Shown here: positions 36,223-48,668 of the stretch, piece after piece | How the letters are laid out: each line of letters opens with the position of its first letter | Position numbering within the stretch: position 1 is the first letter of the stretch | Origin: Dermanyssus gallinae | Taxonomy: Eukaryota; Arthropoda; Arachnida; Mesostigmata; Dermanyssidae | Length of the DNA: 64,000 nt | Reading direction: 5' to 3' | Assembly: GCA_003439945.1 (NCBI GenBank) | Contig: QVRM01002092.1 | Span: forward strand, 1 to 64,000 | Notes under the pieces: model-generated | What the model was told of the DNA's origin: nothing | The model's database searches: none | Seen by the model: only the letters and a program-made list of their open reading frames with translations | Translations under genes and position numbers: made by a program

Positions 36223-37690
36223 CTCATTTTTCAAACACCACCGAGCCGGTTGTCCCGCGGCTCTTCTTAGTGCGAGTGGCGTCGTTTCGGGTAGCAAGTC
36301 CTGCGCGCTCTGTGTCTTCTCTCACCTCTCCTTTTTCTTCCTTCGTCTCTGGGATCCTTTCTCTCGAGTCCGTTGGCCTAGTCAAACATACACACATACG
36401 CATACACCCATACGTACGCACCTTGAGGGCACCGACAGGAGAGCTTGGAGTGAGACCGCAACGCGCTGATCGAGAGCCTGAACGACCACGACCGATCACG
36501 ACGACGACGACGACAACCAAAACGACAACAAAGCCGGGGACAACGGGGAGGTCTTTTCGAAGCGTCTCGCTAAGCCTCAGTCAGGCCGCCCAACTCACGC
36601 GGTAGGAAAAGCTAGTGGGTATATTCGCTAAGGCAGCAGCAACGGCAGTGCGTGTATGTATGAGAGGCAAGCACCCCCGACATGGCCAGTGGGGGCGGCG
36701 ACGAGCCGCGGGGGAGCGGGGGAATAAGGAGAGTAAAGGAGGGAATACAGCGGCCACAGGACCAAAGGACCCCCCGGCGACGAGGGAGCCAGGCGAACCG
36801 AAGCTAAGAAGGGCTCCTGCTATTGTAGTAGTAGCAGTAGGCGGTTAAGGCGGTAGTCCTCGTCGTGGTCGTCGCTGCTACTGCTCCTTTTGTCTTCACG
36901 ATGACAGTCCGGAGATGTCGACAGATTGAATGAAGATCGAGCGCGGCAAATCGGCTTCTCAGCGGCCTCGACGTAGGTGGCAGCGTCGCCCCGACCGGCA
37001 ACCCCGACAACCACGCAGAACTGCCACCATGCCTGTAGCCGCCGCTCTGTGGTCATCGTTTGGCCACAGAGTTGGGTCGGCCCTCTGCGAAGGGCCATTG
37101 CCTGTTATTACTGACCCATCTGTATACTCGTAGGTAGGTCGGTAGGTAGGAGGCCGCTAGGTAGCCCGCTAGGTAGGAGCTAGTAGTAGCTGAAGATGGT
37201 GGTGCAGAATTAGTAGCAGGGCTAGCCGAAGTCGATTCGAAGTTGTATCATCAGTACCAGTAGGTTCGACGGGTGTGGGACTTGTGTGGCATCGTTAGGA
37301 CGACTGGACGGACGAAAGGCCGGACTGGCCGGCTCGCTGGCTTTGCTGCAGGATCAGATCGTGGATGCATGTCTGTGTGTCAGGAAGCTTTGCTACCACC
37401 ACCTCGGCTACCAAGCTCGCAAGCCCGACCGCAAGCAGATGGGCAACCGATTCGTATAACGATGATGCCAGAGATGGGTGAGGAGCAGTAGGCTACGACT
37501 AATGCACGGTGTTTGCTGGTGGTGGTCGCCTTTGTTCTCTCCTCAATGTCCTTCTCCTTATTGTCTTCATCGTCGTCGTCGTCCTCCTGCTCCTCCTCTT
37601 TGCCTGTGTCGTAGTCGATGTCGCCGTCTACTATTACTACTACAACAACAACAACAAAAATAACAACAAGAACAACAACAACAACAAACC
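36223..37690. other. GC-rich low-complexity island
   Basis: It contains CA-type repeats near 36385-36420, an ACG run at about 36500-36520, tandem (GTAG) near 37131-37150, CGT/CTC patches at 37570-37600 and (CAA)n at about 37640-37690. Open frames exist in all six frames at once, which shows stop-poor composition rather than selection. It is one of the most GC-rich islands, and promoter or untranslated sequence is possible. Confidence 0.35.
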
Positions 37691-37921
37691 ATGCTATTCG
37701 GTCGTCACATGGGCCCTAATGACGCCCTCCTTATTTTGCCTCGGAAAGATGGAATTACTTGGACTGGACAAAGCATTTGCGTCTGGTCGACGCGGGCCGG
37801 CGTCACAGACAGAATTCCGTCCTAACGAACGCAACTACAACATTGTAGAGATATCGACATAATGCTCCGTGTGCAAATCATTTACAAAATTGTCAGCATT
37901 GTTGTTTTTGTGGGAAGCATG

Positions 37922-37943
37922 GTATATATGTATATATATATAT

Positions 37944-37997
<54 letters not shown>
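37922..37997. repeat. (TA)n microsatellite with TATG interruptions
   Basis: About 75 bp of TA with two TG steps. Confidence 0.95.
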
Positions 37998-38669
37998 AAG
38001 TATATGTTTACGTAGGCGGAAGGTCGCACTATATACTTGTACATACACGCTTACTGTACTCAGTACAGTTGTGGTAACAGAAGGAGTAGTAGCACTAGTA
38101 ATAAAGTGCGCACGCGTATAACCCACAGCGATATTTAGCCAAACAATGTTTCTCTAAATTTCAATTACGGGTAGACATTTGGTGGTTGGTGAGGTGATAA
38201 ACAAGGTCGACCGACATACGCTTTGCCTTTCCACACGCAAATTTTGAAACTTGCACAAGCATCACGCCTAACCGGAAATAGCACATATGCTATACGACTG
38301 CTCTTGCCTAACATCTGAACATATGTGCGTGCATATGACAACGATTTAGCAAACTTCCGCACCCACCGTAATCGTAATTGTCAGGAGAACACGAATGTAC
38401 CGAACGACGTCTTTCAGAGCCAGGTATCCGCTAACTCGGTCGGTCACTGTGTCCAAACTTTAACGGTGGGTCGCTCATCTATCTGGGTGCGGCTATTTGT
38501 AGATGTGACTCCCATCGAGGTTGCCTCCTAGCTGAACGGGCCGCGTCGCTTTGCATTCGCTTCATTCCTTCCGCGACAGCCCAAAGGACGGCCACTCGCA
38601 TGGCGGTAACGGAAGTCTTGAAACCAAGATGTCGGTGATAACTAATCGCGGTTAACTAACCGCTGTACC

Positions 38670-38905
38670 AACCAGATGCAAAGAAGCCATTGAGCTAGAC
38701 GACCGCCATCGACTTCTAGACGTAGAGTATTTACACTGTTCTAGCGTGCAGGCTTTAATGGCAAGGAAAACTCGTGTTGCTCAGATGATGAACGAAGCAG
38801 GTACTATTAGTTTATCGAACTCGTTCAAAACATTTAAACCTGTTCACAGCCCCCACTGGTTCCCCTAATAGAAGGCGGCGGCAATGTCAAAAAAACTACA
38901 ATGAT
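38670..38905. repeat. Dispersed ~240-bp repeat, copy 1
   Basis: It matches 40108-40400 in the same orientation. Shared blocks are accagatgcaa, gagctagacgaccgcca.cg, tctagcgtgcaggctttaat, ggaaaactcgtgttgct, and cacagcccccact followed by ggcggcggcaatgtcaaaaa. It ends in an A run, consistent with a retroposed element. On the minus strand just beyond its left edge, ggtacagcggttag resembles a tRNA A box, but this is not shared by copy 2. Confidence 0.8.
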
Positions 38906-40107
38906 TTGCACGCACAATCTCCGCGTCGTTGCCAAACAAAAAACCAGCATTAGCAGCTTTAGTTTGCAGTTGAGAAACCCAGTGCACTTTTTGCGCTGTG
39001 TGCTACCGCAGCTTCTATAATGAGACGCTGCTTACAACAACGCCGACAGTAATAACTATTATTAATATCGCACTTTTTCCTAACGACGAAGTCGTGGCGA
39101 CACACAGACAACACTAGGGGGTGGTGGTGAAGCTGGTGATAATGATGATTTTCATGATGACGACTTTCATCACGATAGGCGTTGCCGTTGCATCGCTCAA
39201 ACGGCGGCAGCTCGGTCAAGTGATTTTTGCTGCTTTGCGTTTTTTCTCGTCATTTTTTGGTGGTGATGGGGGTGGTGGTGGTTTTGGCATGATGCTCTTC
39301 ACTGGGGTGATGATAATGCTGCTGCTGTTGCTGCCGCCACTTCAGCTGATGCTGATGATACGGTAGTGCTGGTTATGATGGTGTCGGCGTTTGTCTTGCC
39401 ATCGTCGTCATCGTTTTCGTCATCGTTTTCGTGTTCGTTTGCGCTTCGTGACCACGTCCCTTCCGTGTGTCGTGCGCGTCGGCATCGTAACGTTAAGAAG
39501 CGAAACGACTACAACAGCAGCAGCCGCCCAATTCCTCCTTCAATCCTCGTCTATCAATTCTATATGACAATCTTCAATGCACAATGCGGGCTGATCGGTG
39601 AGACAGATCAGACGGAAAAACAGAGAATATAGAGAGAGCGAGAAAGACAGAGGGGGGTAAAGAGAGATGAGGTAGATCGGAAAAGAAGAGGGTTGGGGGT
39701 TAGGAGCACTGGTTAAAGCGTCGTGAGTTGGTCGATGCTATCTATTCGAGTCAGCCAGAGGGTGTTGTGTCTGTCTGGTACTGGCAGTCTTTCTGTCAAT
39801 GCGCGCGCGCGGCCAGGAGATGAGTGAGAACACGCATTGACTACTCAGAATGGGGGGTTAGACTCAGCGAGTCATCGAAGTGAATAGATAGGTGCTAAGT
39901 GTCTATTACAGAACCGCAACAACCGCAGGGCGAGTGACGTCTTCAATACGACAAACATCACGAAGGCAAAGAAGACAATCATACGAACGTAGCAATAACA
40001 ACGAGAACTCAAATCTATAACGATAGCATAAACGAGAGCAACAATAAACGTGACAAATTGCACCAAAAATGTATACGCTGAATCATATAAACGTATAGTA
40101 ATGAGAA
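38906..40107. other. Low-complexity GC-richer region between two repeat copies
   Basis: GGT/GAT/GCT-rich stretches at 39118-39370, TCG/TCT at about 39400-39430 and a GA-rich purine tract at about 39620-39710 dominate. Frames up to 106 codons are repeat-driven. Confidence 0.4.
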
Positions 40108-40400
40108 CATGTATGTGCAAGACCAGATGCAATGAGACTGTTGAGCTAAACGACCGCCAACGACTTATAGACATGGAGCATTTGCACTGCACATTCTAGC
40201 GTGCAAGCTTTAATTACAAGGAAAACTCGTGTTGCTTAAATAATAAATCATGCATTGATGGCAAAAATGATACATGTAAAATAACGAAGCAGGTTAGCTA
40301 TTAGTTCATCCAACTCGTTCAAAACTGTTAAACCTCTTCACAGCCCCCACTGTTTCTCCTATTGGGAGGCGGCGGCGGTGTCAAAAAAAAATGTGATGTT
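40108..40400. repeat. Dispersed ~240-bp repeat, copy 2
   Basis: The counterpart of 38670-38905, about 1.44 kb downstream. It carries an extra ~45 bp insertion (aataaatcatgcattgatgg region) between the gtgttgct and gaagcagg blocks. It ends tgtcaaaaaaaaatg. Confidence 0.8.
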
Positions 40401-41147
40401 GAGCGCGAGCGTCGCCTATCGGCCTATGATCGTGCTGAGCCGCAACACACGTGCGTGACATGACAATGCCCACCTCCCTAAAAACCCCGCTGTCTTCTAG
40501 CAATATCGATACTTTAGCACGAAAGCATTGCTACATTAACGAAAGCTAAGGATTATACAAGTTACCGAGCAAGAAATTGCTATGAGATCTCGTTGCTATC
40601 TATAGTCAGGAAGTGTGGGCGTAAATTCGGATCGACCGCTTGAAGACGCGACTCGTACGAGAGTTCTCATAAATTCTGGCGGTGAATAAGGTCAGCGGTC
40701 ATCCAAGGAAAATTGTCTAAGTTATTGTCAGTCAAGGTCTAGTCTCTGTTCTAATTATGGAATACTTATTGAGGTTTCTGCAAGCACATATGCGCAATTG
40801 TTCTAGAAGACATAGCCATCATTAATTAGGTAAAATGTATTTGTTGTCGCGTCAATAACGACATATCACGGACAGTTAAACTGGATACTCAAGATAACGT
40901 CTCAGGTGACAATGTACAACTATGGTTGTCCACTATTTGGATGAGTCATAGCGGGACACTCATGTGTGCTGTTTCGAGTTTTTCTCGGTAGCTGATTCAA
41001 CTCGACATCTTCTTCACGCTTTTCGCCAAGCAGACTAATAAAGGATTGGGTAATAGGCATAGAAAGATAATGTGGCTATCTACAGTACGATTGGGTTTTG
41101 CCACCGCCGCAATCTTGGCAAGCTTTTGCTAAATTGCATTCAGTATC

Positions 41148-41150
<3 letters not shown>
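40401..41150. other. Unique sequence without recognised gene
   Basis: No repeat, RNA or coding signature noticed. Confidence 0.35.

Positions 41151-41222
<72 letters not shown>
41151..41222. repeat. (TA)n microsatellite
   Basis: About 72 bp of perfect TA, among the longest in the window. Confidence 0.95.
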
Positions 41223-41223
<1 letters not shown>

Positions 41224-41389
41224 AAACGCAGCATGATTGGTCAATCGGCTTATAATTGCACTTTTCACTGATGTTGATACGGAACTTGCTACGTCTAGAT
41301 TTGAGTAATACAGTTTATTATTGTTGTTAATGTTTGTTTTCGACAATAACTGCATATTCTGTTTCCAAATATAAACAATATACTTTCAA

Positions 41390-41391
<2 letters not shown>

Positions 41392-41442
<51 letters not shown>
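41392..41442. repeat. (TA)n microsatellite
   Basis: About 50 bp of perfect TA, only 170 bp from the preceding tract. Confidence 0.95.
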
Positions 41443-41444
<2 letters not shown>

Positions 41445-41779
41445 CAATGCTCGCCTTTAGTTATTATAGACTAGTATTTAATCGGTGTTTCCGGGGAGTC
41501 AGTAATTTTTCTATAAGGAAAACTTTTCATTCATTCTTATTGATGGCTGCAATCTTGCTTAATCACTATAGCCTAGAGCATGTGGCAAAAAAAAATAGTT
41601 TATTTTTGTTTAGGTTATGCGTTTGCGGTAGCCTAGCCAAAGTTTGCAAGGAAAGCTCAAATTGAAGCAGAAGATAGGTGAAGATCGTCGACGAGTGAAT
41701 ACATATCAAGCACAAACAGCTCTGTGGTGGGCAATGTTGAATGAACAACAAAGTGTGCATCTACCTGCAACTCTCTCTC

Positions 41780-42560
41780 TATATATATATTTTTTTCTGT
41801 TGTTGTTGTTGTTGTTGTTGTTGTTCGTGGTGGTGTTAATGCTCTGTTGTCCCTATTGTAGTTACCTAACTTCACTGTTGCCTCTAACTTCTGCTGCTAC
41901 TGCTGCCAGTGATGCACGTTTGCTTTATCAGGAGCAAAGGCAATTTTTCTTTGAAATAGTGTACACAGGGCGTACACTACGCTCTGTACGTGCGCGAGCT
42001 GCCAACTGCACGTCCCCAGCACGCTAAACAGGCTCAACAACAGCAGACGCAGCTGCAGCAGCCGCAACAGCCGCCACGGGAACTGCCGTGGCCAAACCCG
42101 TCGCACCACACGGACTGAACGCGCGTACGCATAATAGTAATCTTCCCGGCAACAACAATTACGACGACAATGACGACAATGACGACAACGACAACAACAA
42201 CAACAACATAACCGCAGTCATAATTTAAATTGGAAATTTTGGTCGCAGCCAACTCTGGCTGTTCCTGCTCTTGCCGCTGCTGCCGAGCACATGCTCGCGT
42301 GCAGAAGTACGCATAGGTACGTACGCATTGTGCGTGTCGTGCAAGTCCAACAAACAACAGCGACGGTGAAGTTGATCATACCAACAATACTAGCAGAAAC
42401 AACAGCAACAACTACAACAGCCACAATACTACCACAACAATGATCAGAATAACAGCAGCGACGACATCAACAACAGCAGCAAAAAATAATAACGGCCACA
42501 ACAACGACGACAATCTCCAACAACAACAACAACAAAAACAACAACGACAACAACAACCGA
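41780..42560. repeat. Trinucleotide low-complexity region (GTT then ACA/ACG/CAA)
   Basis: GTT repeats (41798-41825) are followed by CAG/CAA-type repeats (42040-42080), ACGACA repeats (42150-42205) and CAA repeats (42515-42555). All apparent long ORFs on both strands derive from these. Confidence 0.85.
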
Positions 42561-42685
42561 ACCAGTTCACTACAGTACACGACGCTACATTCGAGTTAGA
42601 CCTCCCTTCTGGTCGGACTCTGAGGGGAAGGTTCCGAACGGGGAAGGTTGCACTGTTTTGTGGAACAACCATTTGCGAAGGTTGA
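42440..42685 (+). CDS. Possible coding fragment after a polyglutamine run (weak)
   Basis: The 81-codon frame begins Asn/Gln-rich from (CAA)n. It then continues into non-repetitive sequence reading FTTVHDATFELDLPSGRTLR and GRFRTGKVALFCGTTICEG before a stop. The last ~40 residues alternate hydrophobic and polar residues as real protein would. No family was recognised and no splice signal confirms it, so it may be chance. Confidence 0.2.
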   Translation: MIRITAATTSTTAAKNNNGHNNDDNLQQQQQQKQQRQQQPNQFTTVHDATFELDLPSGRTLRGRFRTGKVALFCGTTICEG

Positions 42686-43202
42686 CCGAACGAATTGAGA
42701 AGTGGGAAGTGGGGGTGTGGTGCGGGGTGAGCAGAGTGAACTTGCGCTTGGGCTATGAAGGTGTACAGGCGGACGACCAGTCTCGCTCTGTAACGAAGTC
42801 AGTCTGTCGCTGTGGGATCGCACGGGGGTCGTCTCTTTCTACTGCTGCGCTCCTGTCTGCTTGGTTGGTAGCCGTCTTTCCGGTTAATGGAAGCGGCGTG
42901 CAGCGCAATTAGCTTGGCGCCGGTGTTTCATCGCCGTACTCAGCCGCACCGCATTGCAGAGTCTCCTACTCCCCCTCAATAGCTGGCCGAGCTGTTCTCT
43001 TGTCATGTCATGCTATGTATGCCATGTCCGGCTGGTGAACCGAGTCACCAGCTAACTACGCGAATTCGCTGAGCGACCGAAGGTACAGCCAGAGAGCATA
43101 GGCAGCAGAAAGAGCGACCAAGGGGAGCAAAAGAAAGACTACGCAGGGAATTCAGAGAAGGGAAGCGAAATGCACTGAAAAAGAGAGAATATAACGACAG
43201 GG
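42686..43202. other. GC-richer sequence without recognised gene
   Basis: Several short frames on both strands, none assigned. A purine-rich stretch lies at 43100-43200. Confidence 0.3.
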
Positions 43203-43240
<38 letters not shown>

Positions 43241-43241
43241 T
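43203..43241. repeat. (TA)n microsatellite
   Basis: About 38 bp of perfect TA. Confidence 0.95.
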
Positions 43242-44432
43242 GGGAGCGTGAAAATGACCGTAAAGGGCTTTTCGACGGCCAGCTCGTAACTTTGAGTCAG
43301 TGGCCCAGTAACCACCAGCGTGTAGCTATTATGGAGGTTTCTGGGCTAATCGATGATGACGACGACGGCAACAACAACACCAAGGCAAGGGAATAACACG
43401 GAGCAATAGGACCAGCTGGAGAATGATATTTAGACCTCAACGACATTGGCACAAACACTGGTAGAGGGAGAGACAGTGGAAGCTGGAGTTAAATGTCTGC
43501 GGCGTTGAAGTTTACCAGCCTTGCGATCGATATGTCTGTGGATGGACAAATCTATGTACGCCTTGGACCAACAGACAGACAGACAGACAGAGAGGGTTTG
43601 AGGTTCACTGGTTCACTGACTCTAGAGTTGATGTACATAGGGACACGCATATGGGTACATGCTATGTATGTGTGTATAGGAATGTTTGCAAGTTGACTGA
43701 CTTACGTAGTGACTAGTAAGTGCCACGTAGTGTTCGTCGTCTGCCGTCAAGTGCCAACTGCATCGCCGTCATCATCATCTTACCTCTTACCTTACCGCCG
43801 CCACAGCACATGAGCATGGTAGCCAGGATACCACCGTCGTTGGACAGGCAGACCGTCCATGACTCCCACCCGCCTGACCGAGAAGCAACCAGACTCTATA
43901 GCGTCTATGCACGCATACGCTGTAGCGTACTCATTCTACTACCTAAAGACAACGCACGGAAGAGATACACGCATGTTGGCACGATTGGCACGCGGCCCGC
44001 TTTCGTCACCACGCTTCAACACTCGTCTCGTTCCGTCCCCCCCCCCCCCCCCCGATGTTGATGAGAAAAGACAACTCATTTTGTTAGATTATCATGCCTA
44101 GTGTAGCTGCAACAACGCAGGAGCGGTAGCAGCAAGAACAACAGTCACCTACCTCATCCATGTCCTGTGGCGGCGTGGTAGTGCCGAAGTCAGCTAGCAG
44201 CAACAGCAGCTTGAGTAGAAAGAACCGAGGGGTTCAGGGGGGGAGGGAGGTTCAACTGTGAATGGCGACACCACACGATAACAACCTCACGGTGGAGGGT
44301 GATTCGGCAATGGGGTGAGAGAAGACGGCAGCTCTATTTTGCTGGTCTAATCGCGCTCGACATGACGACATGAGGAAACGTAGACGATTTGTGGGCTTCT
44401 TTGCTGCTGCAACTAATCAGCAGAATGCTTAC
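43242..44432. other. GC-richer island without recognised gene
   Basis: It contains (CAGA)n at 43571-43589 and a C run at about 44037-44053. Frames 43720-44061 and 43859-44101 overlap out of phase, and neither is recognisable. Confidence 0.35.
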
Positions 44433-44472
<40 letters not shown>

Positions 44473-44485
44473 CATATATATATCT
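44433..44485. repeat. (TA)n microsatellite
   Basis: About 50 bp of TA with one AACA interruption. Confidence 0.95.
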
Positions 44486-46205
44486 CGAGACTTAATAAAC
44501 CACGGGTAACGTTATGTAATTGTAAAAATACTGCAAGGTGGTGTAATACGAAACAATGATACATTTGTAAATATAGTTTAGGATATTGAATATGACGTAA
44601 AGTAACATACATATTTGCGTGAATATCTTCGATACAGCTAGATATGTTGGCAGTTTATAACGTGTGTTTTTCTACCAGCAGGCCAACACATTACAAATAA
44701 CTAAATTAAAAGTAATAATAACATTAATAATCATGATCATTATAAAGATTTACTGTAAAGTTGAGTGAGACTGTATTTAGAGGCCGATTGGTATCATACC
44801 AATCTTCAAGCAAAATTCTGTATAAAACGTATACTTAAGCTTTTTTTTGCGCCGCGACCAGCATTTCCGGCAGTCACTCTTTCCGGGGATACAGTTTTTA
44901 TCTATCACTAAATATGGTTTTCACTGATATGGGATAAGGTAGGAGTGGAAAATTGCGTTTAATTGATAAGGTGAGGTTTTTCTTTCTAAAGAGGGCTTTC
45001 GCGCTATCAAACACGTACAAATTGGGTGGTCCACGTGCGGGAAAGTGGCCCACTGCCGACAGAGGATCTGCAAAAACGATAGGATCTGAAGAAAACGTGC
45101 GCCTTATATGTTTATATGCGAAACTGGCAAATCAAAACTAGTGAGGTGAGCATAGGGATTTATGGGACAGCGGCAATGAGGAGCATTGGGTAGAGCGCTA
45201 ACGGGATAAAAGGACATACATGCGCACGAGGATATACAAGGCGTCAGTTATATTTTAGAAATATCCCTTTTTTCCAATTACGACAATATTATTGCTGCAG
45301 TGAACTATAATTGGCTGGGGTCCACATACAATTAAATAAATAACAGTAACCACAGATATCTCAATAAACAATATGATGCAGTATAATCCATCTGTTACTA
45401 TTATAATTACATGTCGACGGGATGGAGTAAAGAAGCTGACCGGTGTTTTTGACATTTGAGGTCGTGGGTTCGGTTTCGACGCAACGCTTATTTTGGCTGA
45501 GGCCATAGTTATTTAAAAATAAAACTATTGAGATTTGTATGCATGTGAAATAAGCCTGAGTAAGGGTAAGTCTCAGTATATTTAACGGCCACACGTTACT
45601 GTAGCGGTTGTGGACAATCTAGTGGAACATGTAAAATAGTTCGGAAAACACTAATCAAACCTTTTCGAGGCGCAATGTATGCGCAAACTGCGTTTTCCTT
45701 AAAAAAAAAAGTTGTGTCAAGCTTGCATAATCTCTTCAAGATCTAGTACCTACATTACGTTACCCTTGGTAGCCCGGCTAACACCAGACAAAGAAAAATC
45801 TACGATCCGTGCTAACCTTGAAAGAATTTGGGAGAGTAAATATCAACGCGTCAAAATCTAAATTGTTTCTAGACTCCGCTGACGTCAGAAGGAGTCCCAC
45901 ACGATTCATCTACGTAATGCGAGCGTAATCCCCGACCTCTAACTATACCGACGAATGGCCTCGTTGCCCACCAGGAATCTACAGAATGTATGTCGATTGT
46001 TTCGTTGTGTGAGCTCCCAATTAAGTCCCTTGCGTTTTAAATCTGGTTCGTTGCCCCTACGAGATCTGGTTCATTGCCTCTAAGGTCAGGTCGTCTTTTT
46101 CCTTACCGTATCCATCCAGCGAGCTACAACCGCCGTCTATTGTCGACTTGCTGGCCTTACTGAAATTGTTCGTAGCGTTGCTAAAATTGCTGCCGTCGCT
46201 ACTAG
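44486..46205. other. AT-rich unique sequence
   Basis: No recognisable gene. A small perfect palindrome with 8-bp arms (gattggta / taccaatc) lies at 44786-44804. Confidence 0.35.
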
Positions 46206-47509
46206 GTCGCTGTCGTTGTTGTTGTTGTTGTTGTTGTTGTTATTGCTGCCGGTATTGTTGTTGCAGTTATTGCTGTCGTCGTTGTTGTTGTTTCTATTGT
46301 TGTTGTTGCTGTTGTCATTGTTGTTAATTTGGTTTCGTGTCGACCGCCGGCAACGTGCCCATCAATCTACCTGTATCGACAAGCATCGAGCTCGATTCTG
46401 TTCACATCAATCCATCTAAGTAGCAGCGTACATGCGTCGGTCGACTCATTCAGCCTCACGCCATCGTCGGCGCGCACCATCGTCCGACGCGTCGCAATGC
46501 AACGCGTCGATGACAGCACAGACGTCCAAGATCTATGTCGTCAAACCCCCAGATCATTCTCCGGATCCAGCCAGCGTGCGGCCAGAACAACACACACACT
46601 GTACCACAATACTGCCTCTGTTTTCAATTTGGCTATTGTTGTTGTTGTTGTTGTCGTCGTCGTTGTTGTTGTTGTTGTTGTTGTTTTTACTGCTGCTGCT
46701 GCTTTGCTGTTGCTGTCGCTGCTGTTCCTATTGTTGCTGTCGAGCTGTTGTAAATGTTCATTCGGACAATCCCAACAACTTGTCGAAGATGCTGGTGCTT
46801 ATATTTATCGTCACACATCCCTGACGTCTCCTGAGAGGATGTCCCGTGAACAAGAAGTGGTCGGACAGCAACAACAACAACAACAACAACAACAGTAAAA
46901 ACAACAGAAACGACAACAACAACAACAATAGCAGCAGCAGCAATGGCAGTAACAATAACAAAAATTGTTGTAGTGGTGGCAGAAGTCGTGGTAGTAGTAG
47001 TAGTAGTTGTTGTTGTAGTGGTGGCAGAAGTGGTGGTAGTAGTAGTAGTAGTAGTTGTTGTTGTAGTAGTGACAACGGCACGCGCCGTAAGGAGATTGAT
47101 TGCGTATCAGCCAGTGGATGAATGCGGGACGTTCTCTCCTGCTGAGTAACGTTTCCGTCACCGCCATCCCGCCCTGCAGATATCCCGAAGTTCACGAACG
47201 AGCACACGATGTACAATTGCGCGCATAAATATATGCGTACACAAGCACAGCGAGAGAGAGAGAGAGAGAGAGACACACACACACACAACTTACATAGGCA
47301 CTTACACACAACACTTGCCAACACACGTAGATATTTGTTCTCGTCGCGAGTATTAGCATTGGACGTTGGACGGTGCGCGGCAGGCAGGCAGGCATAGAAG
47401 AAGTGCCAGGACGAGAAGACGCCAGGGCGGGAGACACGACTTATTATCGTGTCTACAAACAAGACGCATAGCAACGAAACGCTAACGAAATAACGACTTC
47501 TACGACGAT

Positions 47510-47540
<31 letters not shown>

Positions 47541-47816
47541 ATGACAAGAAAAAACAGCAACAACAACAACAACGAAGACGGCGACGTCAACAATCACAGG
47601 TGCAACAGCCATGGCAAGGGTAGTGTGAGTGGGTATTCAGAAGAGAGAAGAGAATTGAAGCGAGAGTTCCCACAGCAACTTAAACGAGCACAACTACCCT
47701 AACGACAACAACAACAACAACACAAGAACAATCAAAAACGAATCCCAAGAATATCCACTACTCTAGATAGAACAGCAACAACAACAACAACCAACAACAT
47801 CAACAACAACAGCAGC

Positions 47817-47873
<57 letters not shown>

Positions 47874-47900
47874 AACAACAACACGAGTACACATTGTTTA
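46206..47900. repeat. Large trinucleotide-repeat island (GTT / CAA / GTA)
   Basis: GTT-type runs occupy 46213-46325 and 46630-46740. The strand sense then switches to CAA (46868-46935), then GTA/GTG (46965-47075). A GA then CA run follows at about 47250-47287, and long CAA runs at 47515-47565, 47706-47720 and 47770-47883. The apparent 284-codon minus frame and 189-codon plus frame are low-complexity products of these runs. Confidence 0.9.
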
Positions 47901-47993
47901 GTCTAAGATCTAAAATTAACTGTTCGTCAATTACGTCAAAGTGTTATGTTGGCCAAAACATAAATATAGAGTGTTCGCAAAATAGTCTGAGAT

Positions 47994-47995
<2 letters not shown>

Positions 47996-48035
<40 letters not shown>
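47996..48035. repeat. (TA)n microsatellite inside the DDE transposon
   Basis: About 38 bp of TA lies between the left terminus and the transposase relic. Confidence 0.9.
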
Positions 48036-48037
<2 letters not shown>

Positions 48038-48103
48038 GAAAACATAACATAAACACAAAAGTGTTAAGGATATTATAAACAAAAGAAGTAGTTATTTAGG
48101 TAT

Positions 48104-48625
48104 TTAATTACCAATATGATGATTTTTGTATTGAAATATAACGACGTTCTTTAGCGATGTACGCGAGATAACCCCGTCCGGTACACTTCAACGTCAAGTT
48201 TCCCCCGTGTCGCGCCGGTTATGTAGCTTGGGGCACCATCATGTTGCAGGCTGCATCGAACAATCACATGTAACTGGTTTTTGCTGGTGAATTATATCGT
48301 ATAGGCTTGAGCTCTTGTGTCAGCTGAACCACTTACGGATACCCTGCTTGATCACGCCAAAAAATGCAACAAGTTAAGGCGCGCGACAGACTCCGTTTTG
48401 GCGCCCATCGCCAGGCCGTCGCTGTTTCCGGATATTGTTCCACACTTCCGACCAAAGCAGCGATGTTTCCAGCCAAACAAACTCTCCGTGCTCTTGCTTG
48501 GCTTGGCACATCACGTACTAACCCTGTCCTGTTGCACAAGTTAACGAAGGATGTATGTTTTCACAAGAACGGTTGTGCTGACCGTAATGTGCACGACGAG
48601 TTCACCCGTACAGAGTTTTCTTTTG
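48104..48625 (-). pseudogene. Transposase remnant (mariner/Tc1-like superfamily)
   Basis: On the minus strand, TRRAHYGQHNRS is followed by LVRDVPSQARARRV then GNIAALVGSVEQYPETATA. Then a helix-turn-helix region (frame 48333-48539) ends in LTQELKP (48303-48326), a hallmark string of this family before the catalytic domain. The text then jumps to LQHDGAPSY (48226-48252), holding the second catalytic Asp context, then PDGVISR, and ends NVVIFQYKNHHIGN before a stop at 48104. The sections between these are missing, so the element has at least two internal deletions plus frameshifts. Confidence 0.75.
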
Positions 48626-48668
48626 CATGATAATTGGTCACAATTTCTACGCGTTAACACTCTATCTT

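Larger units (their letters stand above)
47965..48668 (-). mobile_element. Internally deleted DDE DNA transposon
   Basis: The left end tatagagtgttcgcaaaata (47965-47984) continues gtctgagatc. The right end read inward on the other strand is aagatagagtgttaacgcg (48650-48668). Both match the usual ATAGGGTGTTCGCAAAAT-type ends of a widespread arthropod transposase family. Between them lies a minus-strand transposase relic with its N-terminal domain and scattered catalytic and C-terminal pieces. At about 700 bp, with a TA tract inside, it is well under the length needed for a full transposase. Confidence 0.75.

Noticed and set aside
35761..36605. Overlapping 169- and 141-codon plus-strand frames
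   Set aside because: Both read through a TA tract and through ACA/ACG repeats, and they overlap out of phase, so neither is supported.
37835..38126. Tyr/Ile-repeat open frames over TA tracts (here and at many other TA tracts)
   Set aside because: TATA repeats read as Tyr-Ile in every frame and have no stop codon, so these frames are artefacts.
46758..47612. 284-codon minus-strand open frame, the longest in the window
   Set aside because: It consists almost wholly of Leu/Val/Cys/Tyr runs encoded by GTT/CAA-type repeats. Other frames of the same DNA are open too, so composition explains it.
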